Source: JBGSWC01 sp041752635
Lineage (GTDB): Bacteria; Planctomycetota; Planctomycetia; Pirellulales; Lacipirellulaceae
NCBI GenBank assembly: GCA_041752635.1
Contig: JBGSWC010000154.1
Location: 1 to 21,478, forward strand
Length of the DNA: 21,478 bases
Reading direction: 5' to 3'
The translations under genes and the position numbers were made by a program. Shown here in pieces: positions 1 through 11,100 of this stretch (its first letter is position 1; each line of letters starts with the position of its first letter). Under the pieces are notes generated by a model. It ran no database searches. It was not told the origin of the DNA and saw only the letters and a program-made list of their open reading frames with translations.

Positions 1-380
1 CTAATTTGCAGGATGCCCGTGCCGAATTGGCCTATGTGTAGATTAGTGCTATTGGTCCATGTTGAGCCGACACCGTCGACGGTGACGATCCCAGTCGAAA
101 CTGGCCCGTACCCGATGTAGCCATTATTATTGCTAACTTGACTGCCGCTATCGATTCGAAATTCCCCTGCGGCGGTGCGTCCCACAGAGAATGCGTCGTT
201 TAACACAAGCGGATCGGCAACCGGATTACGTAATAAATTGGGCTCCACATTCGTTGCGCCAACATTATTCGGATCGATCGTATTTGCCCCGTATACCAGC
301 GATGCATTGACGCAAACGGCACAAAGCAAAAACGCGGCGCGAAGCCCCATCCCGTGAAATTGTTGCACTGCTGAAGCCAT
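1..380 (-). CDS. Secreted beta-strand repeat protein, N-terminal 126 codons (cut by window edge)
   Basis: An open frame runs from an ATG at 380-378 to the left edge without a stop. An in-frame TAA lies two codons upstream, so the start is well bounded. Residues 1-31 look like a signal peptide: a hydrophobic core AAFLLCAVCV, then SLVYGA before NTIDPNN. From about residue 72 the protein has the Gly/Ser/Thr-rich pattern GYIGYG..STG.VTVDGVGSTWTNS..LHIGQFGTG.LQI. This resembles the roughly 40-residue repeats of secreted planctomycete proteins and autotransporter-like passenger domains, which form stacked beta strands. Such proteins often continue for several hundred residues and end in a dockerin or PEP-CTERM sorting domain, which cannot be seen here. 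It is probably secreted or surface-attached. The function is unknown. It lies 186 bases downstream of the sulfatase on the same strand, with a hairpin repeat between them. Confidence 0.72.
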   Translation of the reverse strand, partial: MASAVQQFHGMGLRAAFLLCAVCVNASLVYGANTIDPNNVGATNVEPNLLRNPVADPLVLNDAFSVGRTAAGEFRIDSGSQVSNNNGYIGYGPVSTGIVTVDGVGSTWTNSTNLHIGQFGTGILQI

Positions 381-495
381 TCGTTATCTCGTCTCGGTCG
401 ACTTGGTCTTGAGAACCTGATTCTAACCAGGATTTCGGGAGTTGCGCATCAATGAAGCTCCGGCAGCGGAAACTTCGGGAAACACTGTAATCGGG

Positions 496-534
496 TCCGC
501 CCCACCCCCGGCCCCTCCCCACGGGGGAGGGGAG
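496..534. repeat. GC-rich hairpin repeat, copy 1
   Basis: A short intergenic palindrome. A C-rich arm (CCCCTCCCC at 512-520) is followed by a G-rich arm (GGGGGAGGGG, 523-532), separated only by AC. The surrounding block CCCCACCCCCGGCCCCTCC closely matches a second copy at 13546-13577. It lies downstream of the sulfatase stop and upstream of the minus-strand repeat protein. It could act as a terminator or mRNA-end hairpin for the sulfatase, but no T-tract follows it on the minus strand. It is most likely a dispersed intergenic repeat. Confidence 0.6.
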
Positions 535-543
535 CATAAAGTA

Positions 544-568
544 CGCTCCCTGCTCCCCGCTCCCTGCT
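544..568. repeat. Short direct repeat at sulfatase stop
   Basis: The 11-mer CGCTCCCTGCT occurs at 544-554 and again at 558-568, a period of 14 bases. The second copy overlaps the sulfatase stop codon (567-569, read on the minus strand as TAG). It adjoins the GC-rich hairpin repeat at 496-534 and may belong to the same repeat cluster. Confidence 0.5.
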
Positions 569-2135
569 ACTCCGGCTTCTCCTTCGACTTAGCGTTCCAA
601 GCTTCCCACATCGCGGCCAAGTGCTTGGCTTTCTCGGGAAGCTCGCCCGCCAGGTTGTTCATTTCGGTGGGGTCGGCTTCCATGTCGTACAGCTCCCACG
701 ACTTGCCGGCGCGGATTGCTTTGTAGTTGCCTTGGCGGATGGCGTTGGCTCCGCCGTAGCGCCAGTAGATTTCTTCGTGGCCCGCGCGCTGTTCGCCCTG
801 GAAGATCGGTAGCAGCGAGAGACCCGCTGGTGGTTTCGTTTTGTTGCCGTTGATCGTTGCGGGATACTCGGCACCGGTGATGTCTCGCATCGTTGCGCTG
901 ATGTCGATGAGGTGACCGACTTGATTCGTCATGCCGCCCGGCTCGCGGCTTGGCTTAATGACTTTGGGCCAGTGGGCGATGAAAGGCGTGCGGGTGCCCC
1001 CTTCGTAGTCGGTGCTCTTGAACTTGCGATAGGGTGTGTTGCTGGCGTTGGCCCAGCCGACCGATACCGTGCGGTAGGCTTCGACCGGCCCGGGGGGAAT
1101 GTTCGGCGTGGTGTTGGGTTGCTCGCTGCACGCCCCGTTGTCGGAGAGGAACATGATGAGCGTGTTGTCCCACTCGCCGAGATCTTTGATCTTCGCGAAC
1201 AACCGACCGAGGTTTTGGTCGACGCGGTCGATCATGGCACAGTAAACCGCCATCTTCAGATCTTCGGCGTCCTGCTGTTCCACGGTCAATTCGTTCCAAG
1301 CTTTCGACGCCCGTGGCGTGAGTTGGTGGTTCTCGCCAATGATGCCCATCTGTTTCATCCGCTCGAAGCGTTGCTCGCGAATTACGTCCCAACCCACCTT
1401 GAACTTGCCACGATACTTGGCGATGTCTGCGGGCCAGGCGTGCAGCGGGTAGTGCGGAGCGGTGTACGGGAGATAGAGCAGAAAAGGTTTGTCTTCGCCT
1501 TTGTATTCTTCGAGACGATCGATGGCGTACGTCGTGAAGGCGTCTGTCGTGTAGAAGTTGGGGTCGGGGTTGGTGTAACCCATGATCACTTTGTCTTCGA
1601 TGGCCCACCTGCGGACGGTGTTCTTGCCTTTGCGGCCCGGTGGGCCTTCCCCTTCACGGGCGACGATGCCGGGGTTAAAGAAGTTGCAACAGCCATCGGC
1701 GAGTCCGTAGTAGCGATCGAAGCCACGGGTGGTCGGCAGCGGACGTTGATGCCACTTGCCAGCGATGAGTGTGCGATAGCCAATCGGCCGGAGAACTTCG
1801 GCAAAGGTGGCCCCGTAAGCGAGGTCGTTGTCGCCCACGTAATACGCATAGTTGCCGGTGAGCAACTCGGCCCGCGTCGTGTGGCACTTGGCGGTGTTGT
1901 AGAACTGCGTGAATCGCATGCCACCCTTGGCGAGCGAGTCGATGTTCGGCGTGTCGACTTCGCCACCGTAGCAGCCAATGTCGGAGTAGCCCATGTCGTC
2001 GACCATGATGACAACGAAGTTCGGGCGGTCGATCGAGTCAGCCGCGTGGGTTGTTGCGACCAGAGTGACCGAAGTGCAACTGAGAACCGCGATCGCGCGG
2101 AGTACCGTCGTAAGTTGGTTGGGAAGTTGGAACAT
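567..2135 (-). CDS. Secreted type I sulfatase (arylsulfatase family)
   Basis: A 522-residue protein, full length for a type I (formylglycine-dependent) sulfatase, which hydrolyses sulfate esters. Planctomycetes typically carry many, mostly aimed at sulfated polysaccharides. Residues 1-31 form a signal peptide ending THA/AD. Visible family motifs are metal-binding Asp46-Asp47 (MVDDMGYSDIGCYGG), the active-site loop Cys84-His-Thr-Thr-Arg88 with LLTG after it, Gly126-Lys-Trp-His129, Pro-His228 (TAPHYPLHAW), Asp332-Asn333 (FLSDNGA) and a GGTRTPFIAHWP segment. The C-terminal region ends with the usual WELYDMEADPTEMNNLA block. Cys84 is the residue to be converted to formylglycine. The second residue after it is Thr, not the usual Pro or Ala, so maturation efficiency is uncertain. 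No strong Shine-Dalgarno precedes the ATG. The substrate cannot be told from sequence. Close homology to other planctomycete arylsulfatases is expected. Confidence 0.93.
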   Translation of the reverse strand: MFQLPNQLTTVLRAIAVLSCTSVTLVATTHAADSIDRPNFVVIMVDDMGYSDIGCYGGEVDTPNIDSLAKGGMRFTQFYNTAKCHTTRAELLTGNYAYYVGDNDLAYGATFAEVLRPIGYRTLIAGKWHQRPLPTTRGFDRYYGLADGCCNFFNPGIVAREGEGPPGRKGKNTVRRWAIEDKVIMGYTNPDPNFYTTDAFTTYAIDRLEEYKGEDKPFLLYLPYTAPHYPLHAWPADIAKYRGKFKVGWDVIREQRFERMKQMGIIGENHQLTPRASKAWNELTVEQQDAEDLKMAVYCAMIDRVDQNLGRLFAKIKDLGEWDNTLIMFLSDNGACSEQPNTTPNIPPGPVEAYRTVSVGWANASNTPYRKFKSTDYEGGTRTPFIAHWPKVIKPSREPGGMTNQVGHLIDISATMRDITGAEYPATINGNKTKPPAGLSLLPIFQGEQRAGHEEIYWRYGGANAIRQGNYKAIRAGKSWELYDMEADPTEMNNLAGELPEKAKHLAAMWEAWNAKSKEKPE

Positions 2136-2194
2136 GTTCGAGCTCGGCAGTGCGTTGTTGCGATGACTTGTTTAGAAGCGATACCGATCAGCTA

Positions 2195-2262
2195 TTGAGC
2201 CGACGGCGCTAGCCGTGGGTTTTGCGGTTAGCCGTCACCCGCGGCTAGCGCCGTCGGCTCAA
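2195..2262. repeat. 26-bp near-perfect inverted repeat (REP/MITE-like hairpin)
   Basis: The left arm 2195-2220 and right arm 2237-2262 are reverse complements at 25 of 26 positions; the one exception can still form a G-U pair in RNA. The loop is 16 bases (2221-2236). The arms begin TTGAGCCGACGGCGCTAGCC. It sits in the intergenic region between the divergently transcribed sulfatase and cytochrome genes, about 100 bases upstream of the likely promoter of the latter. No transposase is present. It resembles REP-type or non-autonomous element hairpins dispersed in genomes. A transcription terminator is unlikely because both neighbouring genes point away from it. Confidence 0.75.
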
Positions 2263-2550
2263 GGCAGGTGATGCTTTGCTGAATCGAAATGCGTTTGACC
2301 AGCAAGCTATTCTACTCGACGGGAGCCGTGTTGCAGTGATTACCCTGCGAATCGAGAGCGAGCTTGATTTGCCCGGCGCAAACCACGATAATAAAGCTCC
2401 GAGAAAGTGACGCATTTTCTTACCTCACCAACTAATTCCCACCTCCGCTGCGCAAGGTTTCGGGCAAGCCCCGTTGCTGTGGCAGTTTTCGCTTTACACC
2501 TCGTGCGTCAGCAGCGACAATCGCATCGGGCTTCGGGGCATCTGTCATCT
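2263..2550 (+). other. Leader/promoter region of the cytochrome-DUF1552 operon
   Basis: The stretch from the inverted repeat to the start at 2551 has no convincing gene. An open frame continuous with the cytochrome gene reaches back to a GTG at 2407. Its 48 extra residues are Arg/His-rich and would bury the signal peptide, so they are read as untranslated leader. Apart from the promoter at 2364-2392, no further structure was seen. Confidence 0.5.
2364..2392 (+). promoter_or_regulatory. Putative sigma-70 promoter of the cytochrome-DUF1552 operon
   Basis: TTGATT (2364-2369) and GATAAT (2387-2392) are separated by exactly 17 bases, each one or two mismatches from the consensus hexamers TTGACA and TATAAT. 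Transcription would start near 2399 and leave an approximately 150-base leader before the ATG at 2551. This is a prediction from motif match only. Confidence 0.4.
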
Positions 2551-5772
<3,222 letters not shown>

Positions 5773-5773
5773 T

Positions 5774-5803
5774 CCAACATGGCATTTCCCAACATGGCAT
5801 TTC
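5774..5803 (+). repeat. Perfect 15-bp tandem duplication spanning the start codon
   Basis: CCAACATGGCATTTC occurs twice back to back (5774-5788 and 5789-5803). Each copy carries an in-frame ATG, so the DUF1552 protein begins MAFPNMAFHRR and has two possible starts 5 codons apart. The unit is a multiple of three, so gain or loss of a copy keeps the frame. Confidence 0.9.
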
Positions 5804-7200
5804 ACAGACGCGAATTTATCAAGACAACCGCCCTGGGTACCGCGAGTCTCGCGATGACGCCCTCGTTCAGTCACCTGAGCGCGGCACCCGCCGAAGCCGC
5901 CGCACTGAGCGTGGGTGGCTTGCCACATCGCTTTGTTTTTGTCCGCAAGTCGAATGGCAACTTGCCGAGCCAGTTCAGCTTTCCCTCGTTCTCCAGCGAG
6001 CAGGCGGAGTTGGACAGAAACAAACAGGCGTTCGAGGTCGATCTCGCCAAGCACGAACTGCCCGACTGGCTCAAGGCGCTCGACACCCACAAAGAGAATA
6101 TGACGATCCTGCACGGCATCTCGATGTCGGTCAGCGGCGGCGGTCACTACTCCTACTCAGGCTGTATGGGTGCGTACAAGGCCGGGCGCGACATCTTGAG
6201 CAACATCAAGTGGGCCACCGTTGATTTCGAGCTGGCCAAATTGTTCCCTTCGCCGTTCGGTCACGTGGAGATGTCGCTCGCCACCCCCCACGGGCGAGAA
6301 ATCAGGACCGGCATCGTGTCGGGGTACTCGGCCCCTGGGCCACAGCAACGCAACTACTGCTACGCCGACCCGATGACCGCCTACAACGAGTTGTTCAAGT
6401 CGGTGACCGATCAGGGAGCCGTGGCATCCGACAACACGCTGCTCGACTACCTTTACGAAGAAGAGGCCCACCGACTGAAGGGACTCGATGGCGAAGAGCG
6501 ACTGAAAATCGACAACCAAATCAAGGCGCTCGAAGCGATCCGCCAGCGCAACGAAAAGGTCGCTGCCCTGGGCGATGTGATCAAAAAACACCTGCCCACA
6601 ATCGACCCGATCCACGCCGACGGTGGTGCCGACGCGACATTGCCACAGAAGCAGGCGGCCTTTACCGATGTGATCGTCGCCGCGCTTGCATCGGGCCTCA
6701 CCAACGTCGTGACTTACACCATCGACGACCTGGGGACGAACATCACTTCGTTGCCCGAGAACGAAGAGAAAACGAACATCCACGCAGTCGGGCACGGCCA
6801 AGGTGGCCGCTCGGCGGAGATGCGCAACATCATCAAGACCCACCACATGAAGCAGGTCGAAACGCTCGTCACCCGCCTCAAGGCGATCCCCGAAGGCGCC
6901 GGCACAATGTTCGACAACACGACCATTATCTACATGCCCGAAACGGGGGCCGGTCACCACGGCCCCGACACCGAGGCACCCATGGTCATCATGTCGGGCA
7001 CGGGCGCAAAGCTCGATCTCGCCGGCCGCTACATCCGCCTCCCCTTCCACGGCGAAAAGGGCCACAGGACCCTGAGCAACTGGTACACAACCCTGCTCAA
7101 CGCCTACGGCAACCCCATCGAACACTACGGCGACCTCGATCTGACGATGCTGCGAAAGAAGCTGCCTCAGGAAGGGGCGATCAAACAGTTTCTAACGTAG
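5779..7200 (+). CDS. DUF1552 (HXXSHH-family) exported protein
   Basis: A 473-residue protein of the DUF1552 family, of unknown biochemical function, commonly encoded next to DUF1592/DUF1588 cytochrome-type proteins as here. The N-terminus has a twin-arginine signal (Arg10-Arg-Glu-Phe-Ile-Lys, then ALGTASLAM and an Ala-rich end near residue 42), which predicts export of a folded, possibly cofactor- or metal-bearing, protein. Recognisable family stretches are GGHYSYSGCMGAYKAGRD, NVVTYTIDDLGTNITSL, IYMPETGAGHHGPDTEAPMV and the C-terminal KGHRTLSNWYTTLLNAYGNP. The motif that names the family (HxxSHH) appears here as His335-Ala-Val-Gly-His-Gly, so two of its residues differ. The first ATG is preferred because of the GAGGA upstream; the second at 5794 remains possible. 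It is co-transcribed with the cytochrome gene. Confidence 0.88.
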   Translation: MAFPNMAFHRREFIKTTALGTASLAMTPSFSHLSAAPAEAAALSVGGLPHRFVFVRKSNGNLPSQFSFPSFSSEQAELDRNKQAFEVDLAKHELPDWLKALDTHKENMTILHGISMSVSGGGHYSYSGCMGAYKAGRDILSNIKWATVDFELAKLFPSPFGHVEMSLATPHGREIRTGIVSGYSAPGPQQRNYCYADPMTAYNELFKSVTDQGAVASDNTLLDYLYEEEAHRLKGLDGEERLKIDNQIKALEAIRQRNEKVAALGDVIKKHLPTIDPIHADGGADATLPQKQAAFTDVIVAALASGLTNVVTYTIDDLGTNITSLPENEEKTNIHAVGHGQGGRSAEMRNIIKTHHMKQVETLVTRLKAIPEGAGTMFDNTTIIYMPETGAGHHGPDTEAPMVIMSGTGAKLDLAGRYIRLPFHGEKGHRTLSNWYTTLLNAYGNPIEHYGDLDLTMLRKKLPQEGAIKQFLT

Positions 7201-7222
7201 CACGGCCCCTCCCGGGTCGTGC
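7200..7222 (+). terminator. Hairpin directly after the DUF1552 stop
   Basis: GCACGGCCC (7200-7208) can pair with GGGTCGTGC (7214-7222) over 9 positions, one of them G-U, around a 5-base loop. It begins at the last base of the stop codon. No T-run follows, so it may be a factor-dependent terminator or an mRNA 3'-end stabiliser rather than a classical intrinsic terminator. Confidence 0.45.
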
Positions 7223-7322
7223 GCGTAAGGCTGACGACACGAAGGGGACGCGAAGGGAGACGTCCACAGCTTTTGGTGAGCGAGCGACGTCGATTGTTTG
7301 CTCAAAATAACTTTTGGGTTGA

Positions 7323-7844
7323 ATGATTTGCTGGGGAAGATGGCTGTCCCCGACTTCGTGGCCAGTGGTGACGATCGACGAGTCGACCGGTGGAATGTTC
7401 ATGGCCCTCGGGGACGTCAATGGTGATGGCCGGCTCGATTTGGTAAAGGCGACCGACGACCTCGTCATCTTGCTGCGGACCAACGACCAAGGCCGGCCAA
7501 CGTACCGCCGGGTCGAAGTCGACCAACCAACCCAACCCGCGAGTGTGACCATCAAGGCGCAGTCGAAGGGAGTCGCGCTGCTGGAACTGAACGACGACCC
7601 AACCTACCCCGAGATCGTCGTCGTGCCCGAACACGAAGCCCAACTCTGGTACGTGACTCTCGTGGGTAAAGGCGACTCCGCCGTGGACTGGCAGACAACA
7701 CTCATGGACCTCCCCCACCCCGAGTCGCGCAAAAAGATGGACAACGCCTTCCCCGTCGACCTCGACGGCGACGGCGATGTGGACATCGCGACGACCGAAG
7801 AGAATGGAGGCTGGGGGGTGATTTGGTTTGAGAATCCTGGGTGA
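7323..7844 (+). pseudogene. FG-GAP/VCBS repeat protein remnant (C-terminal part)
   Basis: A 173-codon frame that opens immediately after a TGA (7320-7322). From about residue 10 it reads as an FG-GAP/VCBS beta-propeller segment: MFMALGDVNGDGRLDLVKA and, near the end, NAFPVDLDGDGDVDIATTEENG followed by WFENPG and a stop. The Asp/Asn-Gly-Asp-Gly stretches are the calcium-binding loops of these repeats, and WFENPG is a natural family ending. Full proteins are usually 400 residues or more with a signal peptide. Here there is no signal peptide, no clear ribosome site and no FG-GAP sequence in any frame upstream, so this looks like the surviving tail of a decayed gene. It could still be expressed as a small protein. 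It follows the DUF1552 gene by 122 bases. Confidence 0.55.
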
Positions 7845-8182
7845 TGCTGAAGTGGTCTACTCCCTTAAACTTGATCCATCGGTTATTGAGGTTTAGCCGG
7901 TGGCGGTTGGTGATTTTGCGAGAAGGTTCTGGTTGGGCGGATGCGGTGTTGAGTTTGATGGGGATGGGGGAGCGTGGTGAAGGCAGAGAGTGGGGGGTGG
8001 GGAGATTCGGTTTGAAGGTTTTTGGGACGCTATCTAAGGACCTCGCCCTCAGAATCTGCGCTAATTCACAAGTCCCTCTCCATGTTTTTGCTTAATCCGT
8101 CTCTAACGACTAGACTGTAGCCAACATGCGGGGCCAATTCTCGCCCCGTGCAGCCTGTGAAACCCTGTCCAGCCAAGATATC
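7845..8182 (+). other. Intergenic region before the beta-helix gene
   Basis: No supported gene. An 84-codon frame (7841-8095) has no recognisable domain and overlaps the preceding stop, so it is not called. The stretch 7925-8025 is G-rich on the plus strand with GGGGATGGGGGA-type runs. A possible promoter lies at 8088-8116. Confidence 0.4.
8088..8116 (+). promoter_or_regulatory. Putative promoter of the beta-helix gene
   Basis: TTGCTT (8088-8093) and TAGACT (8111-8116) are 17 bases apart. Transcription would begin near 8123, leaving almost no leader before the ATG at 8126 but about 60 bases before the ATG at 8183, which favours the second start. Motif match only. Confidence 0.3.
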
Positions 8183-11100
8183 ATGCCGCAGTCATCCCGA
8201 CGAAAAACTGATTTGAATCGCTGGCCTGTTGGAGGCCTTAAGACTTATTCACGTCGGCTCCGGCTCGAGCCGCTGGAGCAGCGCCGGTTGCTCGCAACGT
8301 TCACTGTCACGAATCTAGACGATGCGGGAAGTGGCAGTCTTCGAGATGCGATTGTCCAAGCCAATAGTGAACCTGGGGCAGACGAGATCGTTTTTGAGGG
8401 TAACGCTACATCGGGCTCGATCCTACTTTCGACCGGTGAGTTGGAGATCACCGATACGCTTACGATTACCGGATCGGGACCGGAATTGCTAACGATTGAT
8501 GCTCAGGACTCTTCTCGCATTTTCAACTTCACTGCGTCGACAGGCAACTTCTCAATTGCTGGGCTGGCAATCACAAGAGGTCGGTCGACAGACGATGCAG
8601 AGTTCATCGGAGGTGGTGGTGGAATTCGGTTTGTTTCAGATGGTGACATTGTAATCACAAATAGTACGATTACGAACAACGCCGTCTGGGGCAATTTCGC
8701 CGATGGCGGTGGAGTATTCTCGCCACATGGCAATGTGACGTTGGTCGATAGTTCCGTGTGTAATAACACAGTGTTCTATGACAATGGAGGAGGACTCGCC
8801 ACAGTCAGTGGCAGAGTTACTGTGACTCGAAGCCTCGTTTGCGACAACGAAGCTGGAGTTGCGGTTGGTAGTTTTTTTTCCGCCGGTGGAGGTATCTACA
8901 CAGTTTCAGGAGATATAGCACTGACCGATAGCAAAGTAAGCAACAATGTCGCCCGGGATGAGTACGATAGGGGCTCCGGTGGGGGAATCTACACAGGTTC
9001 GGGTAATATCTTATTGCGGGACAGTACGATAAGTGACAATATCGCTGGTGAGGTCTTCGACTCAAACGGTGGTGGTATCCACTCAGGCTCGGGCAACGTC
9101 ACATTGATCTCGTGTACTGTTGCTGGCAATAAAACAGGTGATGAGGGCGGAGGGATCTATTCCATTTGGGGAAGTGTAGCGATTTTTGATAGCACAATTA
9201 GCGATAATCGCAGTGATCACGACGGTGGCGGAATTCATACCACATTCGGAGATGTGTCGATCACGCGCAGCACCATTAGGGGCAACGTGTCACTTGACGA
9301 AGGCGGAGGCATATTTGTCGGCGGAAACGTTACCATTTACGACAGCACCATAAGTGCCAACGCAAGTGTTGATGAGGGGGGGGGGATACGTTCGGATATT
9401 GGCAATGTCTCTATAGAAAACAGCACGATCAGTAGAAATAACAGTGGAGATCACGGTGATGCAATTTACTCTCTATCCGGCAACGTGACGATCTCAAATA
9501 GCACGATTACTGAAAATGATACCGGAACTTTTAGGACAACGAGTGTCTACATTCGTAGTTATCCCGCAGGCGGAGTGTTTACTGTTACTAACTCGATAAT
9601 CGCTGGTAATTCAACTCACACTTCCGACCAACAATTGTGGCTCGATTCTCAATTAGCCGCCGTTTCAATTGATCATAGCCTCATAGGTAATACCGCGGGC
9701 ACCCAGATCGATGAGCGCACAGGCGTTGGAAACTTACTGAATGTAAACCCGGTACTCGGTCCGCTTGCTGATAACGGTGGCCCTACACAAACACATGCTT
9801 TATTACTGGGTAGTCCAGCGTACGATGCTGGAAACGGTGTAATTTCTCAGGAATTCGATCAACGTGGTGAAGGTTATCTGCGAACGTTCGGCAATTCAGT
9901 CGACATGGGTGCCTACGAGGTGCAGTTTGTGCTTCCATCGCCGTTTTTTGTTACCACATTAGAAGATAGTCTCAATTATCCCGACAACGAGGTGAGCCTT
10001 CGCGAGGCGATTATTGCCGCCAACCTTGTTGCAGGCGCGAATACGATCGATTTTGACCCGCAACTTTTTGTCACGCCCGAGGTCATTGCGCTCACTGAAG
10101 GCGAATTAGAAATTACGGACACATTGACGATTAATGGTCCGGGCAAGGACTTGCTCACCGTCGATGCGCAGCAACAATCTCGGGTGTTTCATTTTTCCAA
10201 TGCTTCGGGTGACCTATCGTTCTCTGGACTCACGATAACGGGAGGCAATGCGTTAGAGGACGGTGGCGGCATACGGTTTGGTTCGGATGGCATCTTAACT
10301 CTGTCCGAAAGTTCAGTAACGGCAAACGTCAGTCGAGAGGAAGGCGGAGGGATAGCTAGCTTGGCTGGAGCGGTTCGGTTGATGAATGTTACTGTTCTCG
10401 ACAACAGAACGCTGTTGTCTTCTTCAAATGGTGGCGGGCTCTTCACTTCCAGCGGTGATGTCAACCTCACCAACACGGTCGTTAGCTTAAACAAGAGCGG
10501 CGACAACGGTGGGGGCATCTCCACTTCTAGCGGTGATGTGTTCTTGACCAACAGCAATATCACTAGCAACAATGCCGGTGACCACGGTGGTGGCATTTTC
10601 ACGAATTCGGGAAACGTCCACCTCATTGCAAGCCATATTGTCAGCAACGATAGTCGCGATCGCGGGGGGGCGATTGCCACCTTCGATGGAAATGTGACAA
10701 TTGATGATAGCACGGTGGATCGAAACAGCTCAGCATTGACGGGGGGAGGAATCTATGCTTCGAGCGGAGTGGTCACGGTTAACAGAAGCTCCATAACCAA
10801 CAACTCAACTAGAGGTACATCGCTTTCAAACGGTGGTGGAATTTACACGAGGGAGGGTGCTTTATTCCTTGATCGAAGCACTGTTAGTGGTAACTATGCT
10901 GATTCTGTGGGAGGGGGGGTTTATTCGTCGAACGGTGTCGTCACAATTACCGAAAGCACAATTAGTGACAATACCGCGAGAAATCGCGGGAGTGGGATTT
11001 ATATCGAATTCGTCACTGATACGCAGCCAACAATCGCAACCTCGATTGTCGCTAGCAACATCAGCCTCTCATCCGTTGGCGATATTCGTGCGCCCAGTTC

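Noticed and set aside
912..2198. 428-codon plus-strand open frame opposite the sulfatase
   Set aside because: It is antisense to a clear sulfatase, has no recognisable domain, and reflects GC-rich codon bias in the shadow frame.
2407..2550. N-terminal extension of the cytochrome gene from a GTG at 2407
   Set aside because: It would place 48 basic residues before a clear signal peptide and begin almost at the predicted transcription start.
6157..7125. 322-codon minus-strand open frame opposite the DUF1552 gene
   Set aside because: Shadow of a well-supported gene, with no domain or start signals.
7841..8095. 84-codon plus-strand frame after the FG-GAP remnant
   Set aside because: No domain, overlaps the previous stop, and is made largely of G-rich intergenic sequence.
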